From Chersky-840 sp963764205 (GTDB taxonomy: Bacteria > Actinomycetota > Acidimicrobiia > Acidimicrobiales > UBA8190), in contig CAVXRN010000006.1 in assembly GCA_963764205.1 (NCBI GenBank), positions 1,302,001 through 1,366,000 on the forward strand: a stretch of 64,000 bases of DNA, written 5' to 3'. Under the pieces are notes generated by a model. The model was not told the DNA's origin. It ran no database searches and saw nothing but the letters and a program-made list of their open reading frames with translations. Position 1 is the first letter of the stretch; each line of letters begins with the position of its first letter. A program made the position numbers and the translations under genes. This document shows positions 35,071-44,045 of the stretch, in pieces.

Positions 35071-35585
35071 CAGCCGACGGTGCCGTCCACGAGCTCCCGG
35101 ATCAGATCAGCATGGCCGTTGTGGCGGGCGTACTCCTCGATCATGTGGTTGTAGATCCACCGCAGCGAGCACGGCTCTCCGTGTCGGAGGCCTGTGTCGT
35201 CGAGCGAGCGTTCGGCCGCGGCGACGCGACTGCGTTCGCACTCCTCGAACCACGTCGTGAGGTCACTGTCCCAGTCGGCATCGTCGAGGGGCACGAGCTC
35301 GCTGTCGTCGACCTCAGGGTCGTACCAGATGGGCGGTGCGTCGGGCTCGCTGAGCAGGGTCCGTCGGAACCAGTTCCGTTCCACCTCTCCCATGTGCCGC
35401 ACCAGGCCGTGCAGCGACAGGTTCGAGGTGGGGACTGGCCTGGCCTTGCGCTGTACGTCGGAGAGCCCTTCGCACTTGAGCAGCAAGGTGGTGCGGTGGA
35501 ACTCGAGCCACCCTTCGAGCATGGCCCGCTCCGGCAACAAGAACGCCGGCTCGCTACGACGCGGATCGACCAGGTCCTCCACCAT
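35067..35585 (-). CDS. DinB-family (DUF664) metal-dependent protein
   Basis: The 172-residue four-helix-bundle protein reads EGWLEFHRTTLLLKCEGLSD, then NLSLHGLVRHMGEVERNWFR and SLRWIYNHMIEEYARHNGHA. The three conserved metal histidines are in LHGLVRHM, NHMIEEYARH and NGHADLIRE. The DUF664 branch of DinB-like enzymes includes mycothiol- and bacillithiol-dependent transferases, so a mycothiol S-transferase is possible. GGAGG precedes the ATG at 35585. It overlaps the hydrolase gene by four bases. Confidence 0.9.
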   Translation of the reverse strand: MVEDLVDPRRSEPAFLLPERAMLEGWLEFHRTTLLLKCEGLSDVQRKARPVPTSNLSLHGLVRHMGEVERNWFRRTLLSEPDAPPIWYDPEVDDSELVPLDDADWDSDLTTWFEECERSRVAAAERSLDDTGLRHGEPCSLRWIYNHMIEEYARHNGHADLIRELVDGTVGW

Positions 35586-35679
35586 GCGACTACCTCCGGG
35601 TCCGACTGGCGCCCATCAAATCAGCGCCCATCAAATCAGACAGCCGCCCACCACATCCGAGCGATCGGTGTCGCCACGA

Positions 35680-37518
35680 TCACCCGAAGGTGAAGTCGTA
35701 CGCGTCCACGCCGGGCGAGACGTCGAGCACGAGCGTGGCCGATTCGATGGTGGACGACGACACCATCGTGTACAGCCGGGGGATGCCCGTCACGTCGATG
35801 GTCTGGGTATGGCCGCCCACCATGGCCTTGACCGTGCCGGTACCGCCGAGGACCAGGTACACGTGATCGGCGGTGAAGGCGAGCTCGACCCGGGCGTTAG
35901 CGCCGGCGCTGATCTTCTCCGGACCGACGGTCCACGTCCCCGAGAAGGCCAGGGCGTCGGGGGGCAGCGTGCCCGGGAACTTGTACTGCGCCGGCTGGTC
36001 CTCGGAGATGCTGGTGCCGTCGAAGTTGGGCAGGCCGTACTGGTAGCCGAGGTAGGACTCGGGCGTGAGGGCCTGCGTCGGCGTCTTGTCGGGGACGTCG
36101 GTGGGCGGGGGGAGCTTCACCTTCGGGTTGGCGTTGGCCAGGAGCGTCCGGATGAATGACTCGGTGCCGGCGTAGTCGCCCTCGCCGACCTCGGTATGAC
36201 GGACCTGACCCGAGGCGTCGATCAGGTACTCGGCCGGCCAGGAGTTGTTCTGGTACGCGTTCCAGGTCTTGTAGCTGTTGTCCACGGCGATGGGATACAC
36301 GACGCCGAGCTGCTTGGCTGCCTGGGTCACGTTCGACACGACGTGCTCGAAGGCGAACTCCGGGGTGTGCACGCCCACGACCTCGAACCCCTCGTTGTGG
36401 TACCTCGAGTACCACGCCTCGACATGGGGAAGGGACCGCTGGCAGTTGATGCACGAGTAGGTCCAGAAGTCGACCAGCACCACCTTGCCCTTGAGCGATG
36501 CCAATGACAGGGGGTGGTCGCCGGGCGTGTTGAGCCACGCCGTGATGCCGGTGAAGTTGGGGGCGGCGCCGCAGTCCTCGAGTTGCGACAGCCCCGGCTC
36601 ACAGTGCCCGAGCTTCCCCGACACCTTTGTGCCTTTCAGCGCGGCCAACTGCTGCTTGGCGTAGGCACCGCCCTCGACGTGGTTCTGCAAGGCGTTGGTG
36701 TAACCGGGCACGACGCGTTGGAGCCCGTCGGTGACGTCGAAGGCGATCAAAAGCGTCATGGCGAGGAGCACGACCCCGCCGATCTGCCGGGCCAGCTTGG
36801 CGTGCGTTCTGAAGGCGGAGACCCGCTCGGCCACGCGCTGTCCGGCCAGGGCGAAGATCAGGAGCGGGACCGACGCACCCAGGGCGAAGACGACGGTGAG
36901 GACCACCGCGCCGAGCCCGACGTGGTGATTGGCGCTCACCACGGAGATGGCGGTCAGCACAGGACCCGCGCACGGGATGAAGAGCGCGCCCAGCCCGAGC
37001 CCGAGGACGAACCCGCCGGCGTTCCCGTTGGGCTGGCGCTGGGCGATACGGGCGAAGGGGCGCTCGAGAAGGTGGCCGAAGGAAGGCACGATGAGCCCCA
37101 CCGCCACGATCCCCAGGATCACGAGGCCGGCGTCTCTCAGAAAGTCCTGCGGCAGTCCGAGCGCGCTCAGCAGCGACGACCCGACCAGGGTGATGACACT
37201 GAAGCTCAGGACCAGACCTGCCACCACGGCGTAGGCGCGGTAGCTGCGCGGGGGCGGTGTCGTCGAGGTCGGACGGGTGGCGACAGGCGTCGTTTTCGAG
37301 GTGCGCACCGCCACCCGCAGCGTGTCGCCCGAGCCGATCGTGCCCGCCGGCTGCCGCGTCGGTCTGGGCTCGGGCTCCGGGGCCGGGGCCTCCGTCTCGT
37401 CGTCCAGGGTCGGCGCGGTGGCGCCGGCCACGAGGACCACGGGAAGGACGGGGAGGATGCACGGGGAGATGCCGGCGATCATCCCCGCCACGAACCCGAT
37501 GACATACAGCACGAGCAC
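35680..37518 (-). CDS. DipZ-type fusion: CcdA-like thiol transporter plus TlpA-like thioredoxin
   Basis: The 612-residue protein joins an N-terminal CcdA/DsbD transmembrane domain (VAGMIAGISPCILPVLPVVL; a second cysteine in LFIPCAGPVLTAIS) to a periplasmic thioredoxin-like domain (KVVLVDFWTYSCINCQRSLP with the CINC redox site) and a C-terminal beta domain typical of DipZ. It moves reducing power from cytoplasmic thioredoxin to exported proteins or cytochrome c maturation. GTG 37518 is chosen with GGAGGGGAGG about eleven bases upstream; an upstream extension (PRGPGGEVRPV) lacks hydrophobic character. It is downstream of glycerol kinase in the same direction. Confidence 0.93.
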   Translation of the reverse strand: MLVLYVIGFVAGMIAGISPCILPVLPVVLVAGATAPTLDDETEAPAPEPEPRPTRQPAGTIGSGDTLRVAVRTSKTTPVATRPTSTTPPPRSYRAYAVVAGLVLSFSVITLVGSSLLSALGLPQDFLRDAGLVILGIVAVGLIVPSFGHLLERPFARIAQRQPNGNAGGFVLGLGLGALFIPCAGPVLTAISVVSANHHVGLGAVVLTVVFALGASVPLLIFALAGQRVAERVSAFRTHAKLARQIGGVVLLAMTLLIAFDVTDGLQRVVPGYTNALQNHVEGGAYAKQQLAALKGTKVSGKLGHCEPGLSQLEDCGAAPNFTGITAWLNTPGDHPLSLASLKGKVVLVDFWTYSCINCQRSLPHVEAWYSRYHNEGFEVVGVHTPEFAFEHVVSNVTQAAKQLGVVYPIAVDNSYKTWNAYQNNSWPAEYLIDASGQVRHTEVGEGDYAGTESFIRTLLANANPKVKLPPPTDVPDKTPTQALTPESYLGYQYGLPNFDGTSISEDQPAQYKFPGTLPPDALAFSGTWTVGPEKISAGANARVELAFTADHVYLVLGGTGTVKAMVGGHTQTIDVTGIPRLYTMVSSSTIESATLVLDVSPGVDAYDFTFG

Positions 37519-37609
37519 TACCGGGCGAACCTCCCCTCCCGGGCCTCTGGGCGACCGGGTGGGGCCATGGTACGGAGGCGGGCGCCGAAAACGGCGTCGC
37601 GCCGGGCTC

Positions 37610-39130
37610 TCAGCGTTCGGGCTCCACCCACCCCAGGGACCGCTCGACGGCCCGACGCCACCCGCTGTAGGCGCGATCGGCGGCAACCGTCGAGGCCCGC
37701 GCCGCGAACTGTCGGTCGAGCGCCCAGATCGACTGGAGGCCCTCGACCGACGGCCACACGCCTTCGGCCACGCCCGCCAAGGTGGCGGCCCCCAACGCGG
37801 TGACCTCGGTGGTGGAGGGACGCGAGACCGGCACGCGGAGCTGGTCCGCCTGGATCTGGAGCAACAGGTCGAGGGCGGACGCGCCCCCGTCGACGCGCAG
37901 CGCCGCGAGCGGGGCGCCCGCGGCGGTCATGGCGTCCACGACGTCGCGCACCTGGTACGCAATGGACTCGACCACGGCACGGGCGATGTGCGACGCACCG
38001 ACGCCGCGCGTGATCCCGGTGATCGTCCCCCGCGCATAGGGGTCCCACCACGGGCTCCCGAGCCCGGTGAAGGCCGGCACCACGACGACGCCCTCGCTCT
38101 CGTCGACCTGGGCCGCGAGCGGCCCGATGTCGGCCGCGGTGTCGATGATGCCGAGGCCGTCGCGCAGCCACTGGACGGCGGCTCCGGTGACGAACACCGC
38201 CCCCTCCAGCGCGTAGGCCACGGGTGACGGGCCGCCGTGCTCGCCGAGGTCCCACGCCACGGTGGTGAGCAGGCCTTCGGACGGGGCCGGGCACTGCGCC
38301 CCGACGTTCAGCAGGACGAAGCTCCCGGTCCCGTAGGTGACCTTGGCCATGCCCGGCGACACGCACGCCTGGCCGAAAAGGGCGGCCTGTTGGTCGCCCG
38401 CCACGCCGCTCACGGGCACCCCGACGAGGCTCTGCGTCCCGGTGGCGAGCGGACCTCGGACCACACCGAACCGCCCGCACGAGGGGGCGACGTCGGGAAG
38501 CGCGCTGCGGGGCACGCCGAAGACGGCGCACAGCTCGTCGGACCAGGCGCGCCGGCGGATGTCGTAGAGCAAGGTGCGCGAGGCGTTGGTGGCGTCGGTG
38601 GCCAGCACGCCGCCGTCGGGCCCCCCGGTGAGGTTCCAGATCAGCCAGGCGTCCACCGTGGCGAGCACGAGGTCGTCGGTGACCTCGACCCCGCCTGGGC
38701 CGAGGAGCCACTCCATCTTGGTGGCGGAGAAGTAGGGGTCGAGGACCAGTCCCGTGCGTTCGCGCACCACGGGGAGGTGCCCCTCGGCGCGCAGCTCGTC
38801 GCAACGCTCGGCCGTGCGACGGTCCTGCCACACGATGGCCCGGTGCAGGGGACGTCCCGTGGTGCGGTTCCAGGCCACCACCGTCTCGCGTTGGTTGGTG
38901 ATGCCGATGGCGGCCACCGTGACGCCGGCGTCGGATCGGCGTCGGGCCACCTCGGCGACGGTGGACACCACGTGGTCCCAGATCTCAGCCGGGTCGTGCT
39001 CGACCCATCCCGGGCGGGGATAGTGCTGGGTGAGCTCGCGGTACGAGACGTCGACGACGGTCCCCGACTCGTCCACCGCCAGGGCCCTGACCCCGGTCGT
39101 CCCCGCGTCGATGGCGATCACACAGGCCAC
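37610..39130 (-). CDS. glpK: Glycerol kinase
   Basis: GlpK phosphorylates glycerol to sn-glycerol 3-phosphate. The 506-residue FGGY kinase has canonical GlpK motifs: VIAIDAGTTGVRALAVDESG, GITNQRETVVAWNR, AIVWQDRRTAERC, DPYFSATKMEWLL, VSGVAGDQQAALFGQACVSP, KVTYGTGSFVLLNVG and LRVDGGASALDLLLQIQAD. GTG 39130 is preceded by TAGGGT (39139-39144) eight bases upstream, which supports this start. It is the more typical of the window's two glycerol-type kinases; glpD lies in a separate operon at 17109-18869. Confidence 0.95.
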   Translation of the reverse strand: MACVIAIDAGTTGVRALAVDESGTVVDVSYRELTQHYPRPGWVEHDPAEIWDHVVSTVAEVARRRSDAGVTVAAIGITNQRETVVAWNRTTGRPLHRAIVWQDRRTAERCDELRAEGHLPVVRERTGLVLDPYFSATKMEWLLGPGGVEVTDDLVLATVDAWLIWNLTGGPDGGVLATDATNASRTLLYDIRRRAWSDELCAVFGVPRSALPDVAPSCGRFGVVRGPLATGTQSLVGVPVSGVAGDQQAALFGQACVSPGMAKVTYGTGSFVLLNVGAQCPAPSEGLLTTVAWDLGEHGGPSPVAYALEGAVFVTGAAVQWLRDGLGIIDTAADIGPLAAQVDESEGVVVVPAFTGLGSPWWDPYARGTITGITRGVGASHIARAVVESIAYQVRDVVDAMTAAGAPLAALRVDGGASALDLLLQIQADQLRVPVSRPSTTEVTALGAATLAGVAEGVWPSVEGLQSIWALDRQFAARASTVAADRAYSGWRRAVERSLGWVEPER

Positions 39131-39253
39131 GGCGGCCGACCCTACCGGTGGCACCGGGCACGACCCCTGGGGTCGGCCCCGACCGGTCATCGGGCCCAGG
39201 GTGCAAACCTTCGCGAACGGGTCGCGACCAGGGCAGATAGGGGAAGAAAGCCA

Positions 39254-39283
39254 TTGACACTCTCGTAACTACAGTGCTGTAAT
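39254..39283 (+). promoter_or_regulatory. Promoter of nrdJ with an overlapping palindrome
   Basis: TTGACA (39254-39259) and TGTAAT (39278-39283) with an 18-bp spacer form a strong vegetative promoter, the best -35 in the window. TACAGTGCTGTA (39270-39281) is an inverted repeat (TACAG / CTGTA) covering the spacer end and the -10 box, so a repressor could block it. It does not match the NrdR box well. The transcript would carry a 130-base leader. Confidence 0.6.
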
Positions 39284-39314
39284 GGCCACTGCATCTGGGG
39301 GCCACTTCAGGGGA

Positions 39315-39334
39315 GACCACAACATCTTGTGGTC
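39315..39334 (+). promoter_or_regulatory. Hairpin in the nrdJ 5' leader
   Basis: GACCACAA and TTGTGGTC form a perfect 8-bp stem with a 4-base loop, 30 bases into the predicted transcript. No T-run follows, so it is not an intrinsic terminator. It could stabilise the leader or be a binding site for a symmetric DNA-binding protein. Confidence 0.45.
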
Positions 39335-39420
39335 AGGGAGGGAAAAGGGCGGGGAAGCCCTGCCTTCTCCCGAGGATCGGCACCTACGCTGGGAACCAAG
39401 GAAAGGGTGGAACAACGACC

Positions 39421-42400
39421 ATGGCAATCGCCCCGCAGCGGACCGCTATCGGTATCCGGCGGTACTTCACCACCGAAGGGGTCCACCCCTACGACGAGAT
39501 CGCATGGGAGCGGCGCGATTCGCGCATCACCGACTACCGCGACGGCAGCGTCGCCTTCGAGCAGCTCGAGGTCGAGGTCCCCGAGACGTGGAGCCTCAAC
39601 GCCACCAACATCCTGGCCCAGAAGTACTTCCGCGGGACGCCCGGCACGGCCGAGCGCGAGACCTCGCTCAAGCAGGTGGCCGACCGTGTGGTCGACACCA
39701 TCACCGCCTGGGGCGTCAAGGACGGCTACTTCGAGGACGACGCCGAGGCGCAGATCTTCAGCGACGAGCTCAAGCACATCATCGTGAACCAGCGTGCGGC
39801 CTTCAACTCCCCGGTGTGGTTCAACATCGGCGTGCAGGGCGTGCCACAGCAGGGGAGCGCGTGCCAGCCGTACCACGCCCTGGTGAGCACCCCGGATGGA
39901 TTGGTGCCCATCGGCAAGCTGGTCGATGACAACGCCGTCGGGACCAAGGTCTTCGACGCGTTCGGGCTGACACGTGTGGTGGCGGTGAAGCACAACGGGA
40001 AGAAGAAGGTGCTCCGCATCGTCACCAAAGCGGGCCACGAGCTCGAGGTCACGGCCGACCATCTGGTGTGGAAGTGCAGTGACGAGAACTACGGGAGCTT
40101 CGTCCCCGCCGGCGAGCTCCGTGCACAAGACCGCCTCGAGTGGTGCCTGACCGAATCATCCGGCCCGGGGGCGTTCGCATCGGTTGAGATCGAGAGGGTC
40201 GAGGAACTCGACGAGATGGATGTCTACGACATCCAGACCGAGAGCGGCGAATATCTGAGCGCTGGTCTTCGGGTACACAACTGTTTCATCCTCGCCGTCG
40301 AGGACTCGATGGACTCCATCCTCAACTGGTATCGCGAAGAAGGGATCATCTTCAAGGGTGGTTCGGGCGCCGGTGTCAACCTTTCGAGTATCCGGGCCTC
40401 GGTGGAAAGGTTGCAGGGGGGCGGGACCGCTTCCGGCCCGGTGTCGTTCATGCGAGGCGCGGACGCGTCGGCAGGAACGATCAAGTCGGGTGGCAAGACC
40501 CGGCGTGCGGCCAAGATGGTCATCCTCAACGACGACCACCCCGACATCGAGGACTTCATCTGGTGCAAGGCCCTCGAAGAGCGCAAGGCACGGGTCCTGC
40601 GGGACGGCGGGTTCGACATGGACCTCGACGGGTCCGACTCCTTCTCGATCCAGTACCAGAACGCCAACAACTCGGTGCGGGTGACCGACGAGTTCATGCA
40701 GGCCGTGCTCGATGATGCCGACTGGGCGCTGACCGCCCGTACGGACGGCTCGGCGGTTCGCATCATCAAGGCACGCGACCTATTCCGGCAGATCGCCCAT
40801 GCCGCCTGGGAATGTGCGGACCCCGGGATGCAATTCGACACGACCATCAACCGCTGGCACACCGCGCCCAACGCGGGGCGAATCAACGGAAGCAACCCTT
40901 GCTCCGAATACATGCATCTCGACAACAGCGCCTGCAATCTCGCGTCGATCAACCTGCTCAAGTACCTGCGTGACGATGACAGCTTCGACGCCGAGAGCTT
41001 CAAGGCCACGGTGGACGTGGTGTTCACGGCACAGGAGATCCTCGTCGGGAACGCGGACTACCCGACAGAGCACATCGCCGAGAACTCGCGCCGCTACCGC
41101 GAGCTCGGTCTCGGGTACGCCAACCTGGGCGCACTGCTCATGGCCCAGGGCCTGCCCTACGACTCGGACGAGGGTCGGGCCTGGGCCGGATCGATCACCG
41201 CGCTCATGACCGGGCACGCCTATGCCGTGTCGGCCCGGACGGCGTCTCGGATGGGTCCCTTCGCCGGCTTTCACGCCGACCGCGACGCGATGCTGAACGT
41301 GCTGCGGATGCACCGGGCCGAGGTCGCCAAGATCGACGAGGAGCTCGTTCCCATGGAACTGCTCTCCGCCGCCCAGGAGGCGTGGGACGACGCCGTCGAG
41401 CTCGGCGACCAGTTCGGCGTGCGGAACTCGCAAGCCAGTGTCCTCGCTCCGACCGGCACCATCGCTCTGATGCTCGACTGCGACACCACCGGTGTCGAGC
41501 CGGACCTGGGTCTCGTGAAGACCAAGAAGCTGGTCGGCGGCGGGACGATGTCCATCGTCAACCAGACCGTCCCTCGGGCGCTGGCAAGGCTCGGCTACAT
41601 GCCCGAGCAGGTCGACGACATCATCTCGTACATCGACGAACACAAGTCGATCGTCGGGGCTCCCCACCTCGCCAGCGAGCACATGGCCGTGTTCGCCTGC
41701 TCCATGGGCGACAACACGATCCACTACACCGGCCACGTCAGGATGATGGGTGCGGTCCAGCCCTTCATCAGCGGGGCCATCAGCAAGTGCGTCGTGGGCG
41801 ACACCTTGCTGGCCACTGCCGACGGCCTTATCCGTATCGGCGGCCTGCACCAGGGCGAGAGCCCCGACAGCTTCCGTGACGAAATCATCGCGGTGGCGTC
41901 GATCGGCGGAATCCACAAGACCGACGCCTTCTACTACGGCGGGGTTCGCCCCGTCCGTCGCGTCGTGCTGCGGTCGGGCCACGCCGTGACCGGGACCCCG
42001 AACCACCGGGTCCTCACCGCCGGGGCGACAGGACTCGACTGGAAGCGGCTCGACGAGATCGCTCCCGGCGACTTCGTGGCGGCCAAGTACGGAGACGAGC
42101 TGTGGTCGGAGCTTCCCGCTCGCTTCGACGACTTCGTCCCCACGACGCCCTACGGTTCGCAGAAGACGGTTCGGGTTCCCGACGAGATGACTGAGCCCCT
42201 GGCGTTCCTCCTCGGTGCCTACGCGTCTGAGGGCCACACCTCGCGCTCGACCTGGACGGTCGTCATCACGAACTCCGAGGACGCCGTCCTGGAGGAGATC
42301 GCAGAGGCCGCTCGGCAGTGCTTCGAGGTCGAGGCCAAGATCCGCCGTCCTCTCGACCGGTGCCCGAGCGTCGAGTTCTCCTCGAAGACAGTCGTGGAAT

Positions 42401-43959
42401 TTCTCGAGTACCTGGGGTGTGGAGCACGGGCCTCGACCAAGCGGATCCCCGATGCGGTACTTCGTTCCCCTCGGGAGCTCGTGCTCTCGTTCCTCCAAGG
42501 TCTGGCTCTCGATGCCTACACCCACGATTCGGCCACTGGTGCCAAGTGGGCGATCTGTCTCGACTCGTCCGAGCTTCTTGACGACCTGCAGGCGGTGATG
42601 ACGAACCTGGGTGTCGTGCACAGCCGGATCAGCTACGACGAGGTCTATGCCACCGGCGTTCACGCCAAGAAGATGGTCGAGCTCGCCCCCTTCCTCGAAG
42701 CACACAAGTCGGCTGCCGCCGCCCGCATGGCGACCGGGGTGACCCCGACGCATCACAACACCGCAGACGTCGTTCCGGGGATCACGCCGGCGGAGCTCTA
42801 CGCGCTCGTTCCGTATCGGAGCCGTAACGACTTCGGCGTGCTCCTGCGGACGGAGTTCAAGTTCCTCGCCGACCGCCGTACCCGGCTCGTCAACCGGGAG
42901 ACGATCCAGCGGGTGGCCCGCATCGACGGCGTCGTCCTTCCCGAATGGCTCCAGCAGGTCCTCGACGACGACCTCCACTTCAGTCCTGTGGAGTCCGTGG
43001 TCGACGCAGGAGAGCGCGAGGTGTTCGACGTGTCGGTTCCCTACACCCACGCGTTCGTGGCCAACGGGATCGTCAACCACAACACCGTGAACCTGCCCGA
43101 GGACGTGACCGTCGAGGACATCGAGCAGCTGCATCTCGACGCCTGGCGGATGGGGATCAAGGCCGTCGCCATCTACCGCGACAACTGCAAGGTGGCCCAG
43201 CCCCTTTCCACCACCAAGAAGGCACCCGCGATCGGGGAGGGAGGCGACTTCGCCCCACCGGGGTCCGAGGCCGAGGCACGCGACCGCGCCGCCGCCGCCA
43301 AGATCGCCGAGCTCGAGGCCGCGCTCTCACAGGCCCAGAGCAAGTCGCGTGACACCGTGGTGGTCGGGGCGGTGCGCGAACGCCTGCCGCGACGTCGCAA
43401 GTCGAGCACCTTCGCATTCCGGGTGGCCGACTGCGAGGGGTACGTGACGGTGGGCGAGTACGACGACGGGCGACCGGGCGAGGTGTTCATGAAGGTCTCC
43501 AAGCAGGGCTCGACCCTGGCCGGGATCATGGACGCCTTCTCGATCTCGGTGAGCCTGGGCCTCCAGCACGGCGTGCCCTTGGCGACCTATGTCCGGAAGT
43601 ACACGAGCATGCGGTTCGAACCGGCGGGGATCACCGACGACCCGGACCTGCGCATCGCCACCAGCCTGGTGGACTACATCTTCCGCCGGCTGGCCGTCGA
43701 CTACCTGCCCATCGCCGAGCGCGAGGACCTGGGCGTGCTGTCCACAGCGGAGCGCATGCAGCCGACCTTGCCGGGCGTGGAGGAAGCAGCCACACCCGAG
43801 CAGGACCTCGTCGAGGAAGCCGGTGTCAGCTCGGTGCCCCCGTCGGCCCGGGCGGAGCAGAGCAACGCGCCGCTGTGCTACCAGTGCGGCATGGTCATGC
43901 AGCGAGCGGGTTCCTGCTACCTGTGCTCGAGTTGCGGGACGACCAGTGGGTGCTCGTAG
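39421..43959 (+). CDS. nrdJ: Adenosylcobalamin-dependent (class II) ribonucleoside-diphosphate reductase with two inteins
   Basis: NrdJ makes deoxyribonucleotides with an adenosylcobalamin-generated thiyl radical. The 1512-residue precursor holds three exteins (1-147, 288-789, 1222-1512; about 940 residues, normal for actinobacterial NrdJ) and two inteins. The radical cysteine and catalytic Glu are in GSNPCSEYMHLDNSACNLAS (Cys494, Glu496 of the precursor). SA-CFILAVEDSM holds a redox cysteine and is the first insertion point. VLAPTGTIALMLDCDTTGVE is the phosphate-binding region. The C terminus has a cysteine-rich CYQCGMVMQRAGSCYLCSSC segment. ATG 39421 follows GGAAAGGGTGG. The gene is monocistronic under its own promoter at 39254-39283. 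Confidence 0.95.
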   Translation: MAIAPQRTAIGIRRYFTTEGVHPYDEIAWERRDSRITDYRDGSVAFEQLEVEVPETWSLNATNILAQKYFRGTPGTAERETSLKQVADRVVDTITAWGVKDGYFEDDAEAQIFSDELKHIIVNQRAAFNSPVWFNIGVQGVPQQGSACQPYHALVSTPDGLVPIGKLVDDNAVGTKVFDAFGLTRVVAVKHNGKKKVLRIVTKAGHELEVTADHLVWKCSDENYGSFVPAGELRAQDRLEWCLTESSGPGAFASVEIERVEELDEMDVYDIQTESGEYLSAGLRVHNCFILAVEDSMDSILNWYREEGIIFKGGSGAGVNLSSIRASVERLQGGGTASGPVSFMRGADASAGTIKSGGKTRRAAKMVILNDDHPDIEDFIWCKALEERKARVLRDGGFDMDLDGSDSFSIQYQNANNSVRVTDEFMQAVLDDADWALTARTDGSAVRIIKARDLFRQIAHAAWECADPGMQFDTTINRWHTAPNAGRINGSNPCSEYMHLDNSACNLASINLLKYLRDDDSFDAESFKATVDVVFTAQEILVGNADYPTEHIAENSRRYRELGLGYANLGALLMAQGLPYDSDEGRAWAGSITALMTGHAYAVSARTASRMGPFAGFHADRDAMLNVLRMHRAEVAKIDEELVPMELLSAAQEAWDDAVELGDQFGVRNSQASVLAPTGTIALMLDCDTTGVEPDLGLVKTKKLVGGGTMSIVNQTVPRALARLGYMPEQVDDIISYIDEHKSIVGAPHLASEHMAVFACSMGDNTIHYTGHVRMMGAVQPFISGAISKCVVGDTLLATADGLIRIGGLHQGESPDSFRDEIIAVASIGGIHKTDAFYYGGVRPVRRVVLRSGHAVTGTPNHRVLTAGATGLDWKRLDEIAPGDFVAAKYGDELWSELPARFDDFVPTTPYGSQKTVRVPDEMTEPLAFLLGAYASEGHTSRSTWTVVITNSEDAVLEEIAEAARQCFEVEAKIRRPLDRCPSVEFSSKTVVEFLEYLGCGARASTKRIPDAVLRSPRELVLSFLQGLALDAYTHDSATGAKWAICLDSSELLDDLQAVMTNLGVVHSRISYDEVYATGVHAKKMVELAPFLEAHKSAAAARMATGVTPTHHNTADVVPGITPAELYALVPYRSRNDFGVLLRTEFKFLADRRTRLVNRETIQRVARIDGVVLPEWLQQVLDDDLHFSPVESVVDAGEREVFDVSVPYTHAFVANGIVNHNTVNLPEDVTVEDIEQLHLDAWRMGIKAVAIYRDNCKVAQPLSTTKKAPAIGEGGDFAPPGSEAEARDRAAAAKIAELEAALSQAQSKSRDTVVVGAVRERLPRRRKSSTFAFRVADCEGYVTVGEYDDGRPGEVFMKVSKQGSTLAGIMDAFSISVSLGLQHGVPLATYVRKYTSMRFEPAGITDDPDLRIATSLVDYIFRRLAVDYLPIAEREDLGVLSTAERMQPTLPGVEEAATPEQDLVEEAGVSSVPPSARAEQSNAPLCYQCGMVMQRAGSCYLCSSCGTTSGCS
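39862..40281 (+). other. Mini-intein 1 in NrdJ (140 aa, no endonuclease)
   Basis: Precursor residues 148-287. Block A starts at Cys148 (CQPYHALVSTPDGLVPIGKL), block B is GHELEVTADHLVWK (the TxxH motif), block F is MDVYDIQTESGEYLS and block G is LRVHN followed by Cys288 of the extein. All splicing residues (Cys1, block B His, terminal His-Asn, Cys+1) are present, so splicing should work. With 140 residues it has only the Hint fold. It splits the extein SA-CFIL, so splicing is needed to rebuild the redox-cysteine loop. Confidence 0.93.
41788..43083 (+). other. Full-length intein 2 in NrdJ (432 aa) with LAGLIDADG-type endonuclease
   Basis: Precursor residues 790-1221. It starts at Cys790 (CVVGDTLLATADGLIRIGGL), has block B SGHAVTGTPNHRVLT, and ends with FDVSVPYTHAFVANGIVNHN before Thr1222 of the extein (TVNLPEDV). 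Cys1, the block B His, the terminal His-Asn and a nucleophilic Thr+1 are all present. The central region carries the first dodecapeptide LAFLLGAYASEGHTS (about 927-941) and a second, divergent one SFLQGLALDAYTHDS (about 1023-1037), so a homing endonuclease is or was present. It splits the extein GAISK-TVNLP. Confidence 0.93.
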
Positions 43960-44045
43960 CGTGGGATGAGGTCGCGCCCGGTGAGGCCCGCAGCCTGATC
44001 AGCCCTTCGTAAACCGAGGATGTACCGGCACCAGATAGGCCCTCC
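43957..44045 (-). pseudogene. Possible remnant of a P-loop nucleotide kinase-like gene (N-terminal fragment)
   Basis: The minus strand from about 44045 reads GGYRNRLVEGLSGAGTSSVY then EGLIRLRASP before running into the nrdJ 3' end. GLSGAGTSSV has the Gx4GT(S) spacing of a Walker A loop after a hydrophobic strand, and the following ELxRRG-like helix is recognisable. No complete domain follows on either side, so this would be a truncated piece. Confidence is low because the match is only about 25 residues. Confidence 0.3.

Noticed and set aside
39131..39420. B12 riboswitch upstream of the B12-dependent nrdJ
   Set aside because: GCCACTG occurs at 39285-39291, but the long conserved upstream core of a cobalamin riboswitch is missing and the promoter lies immediately before it.
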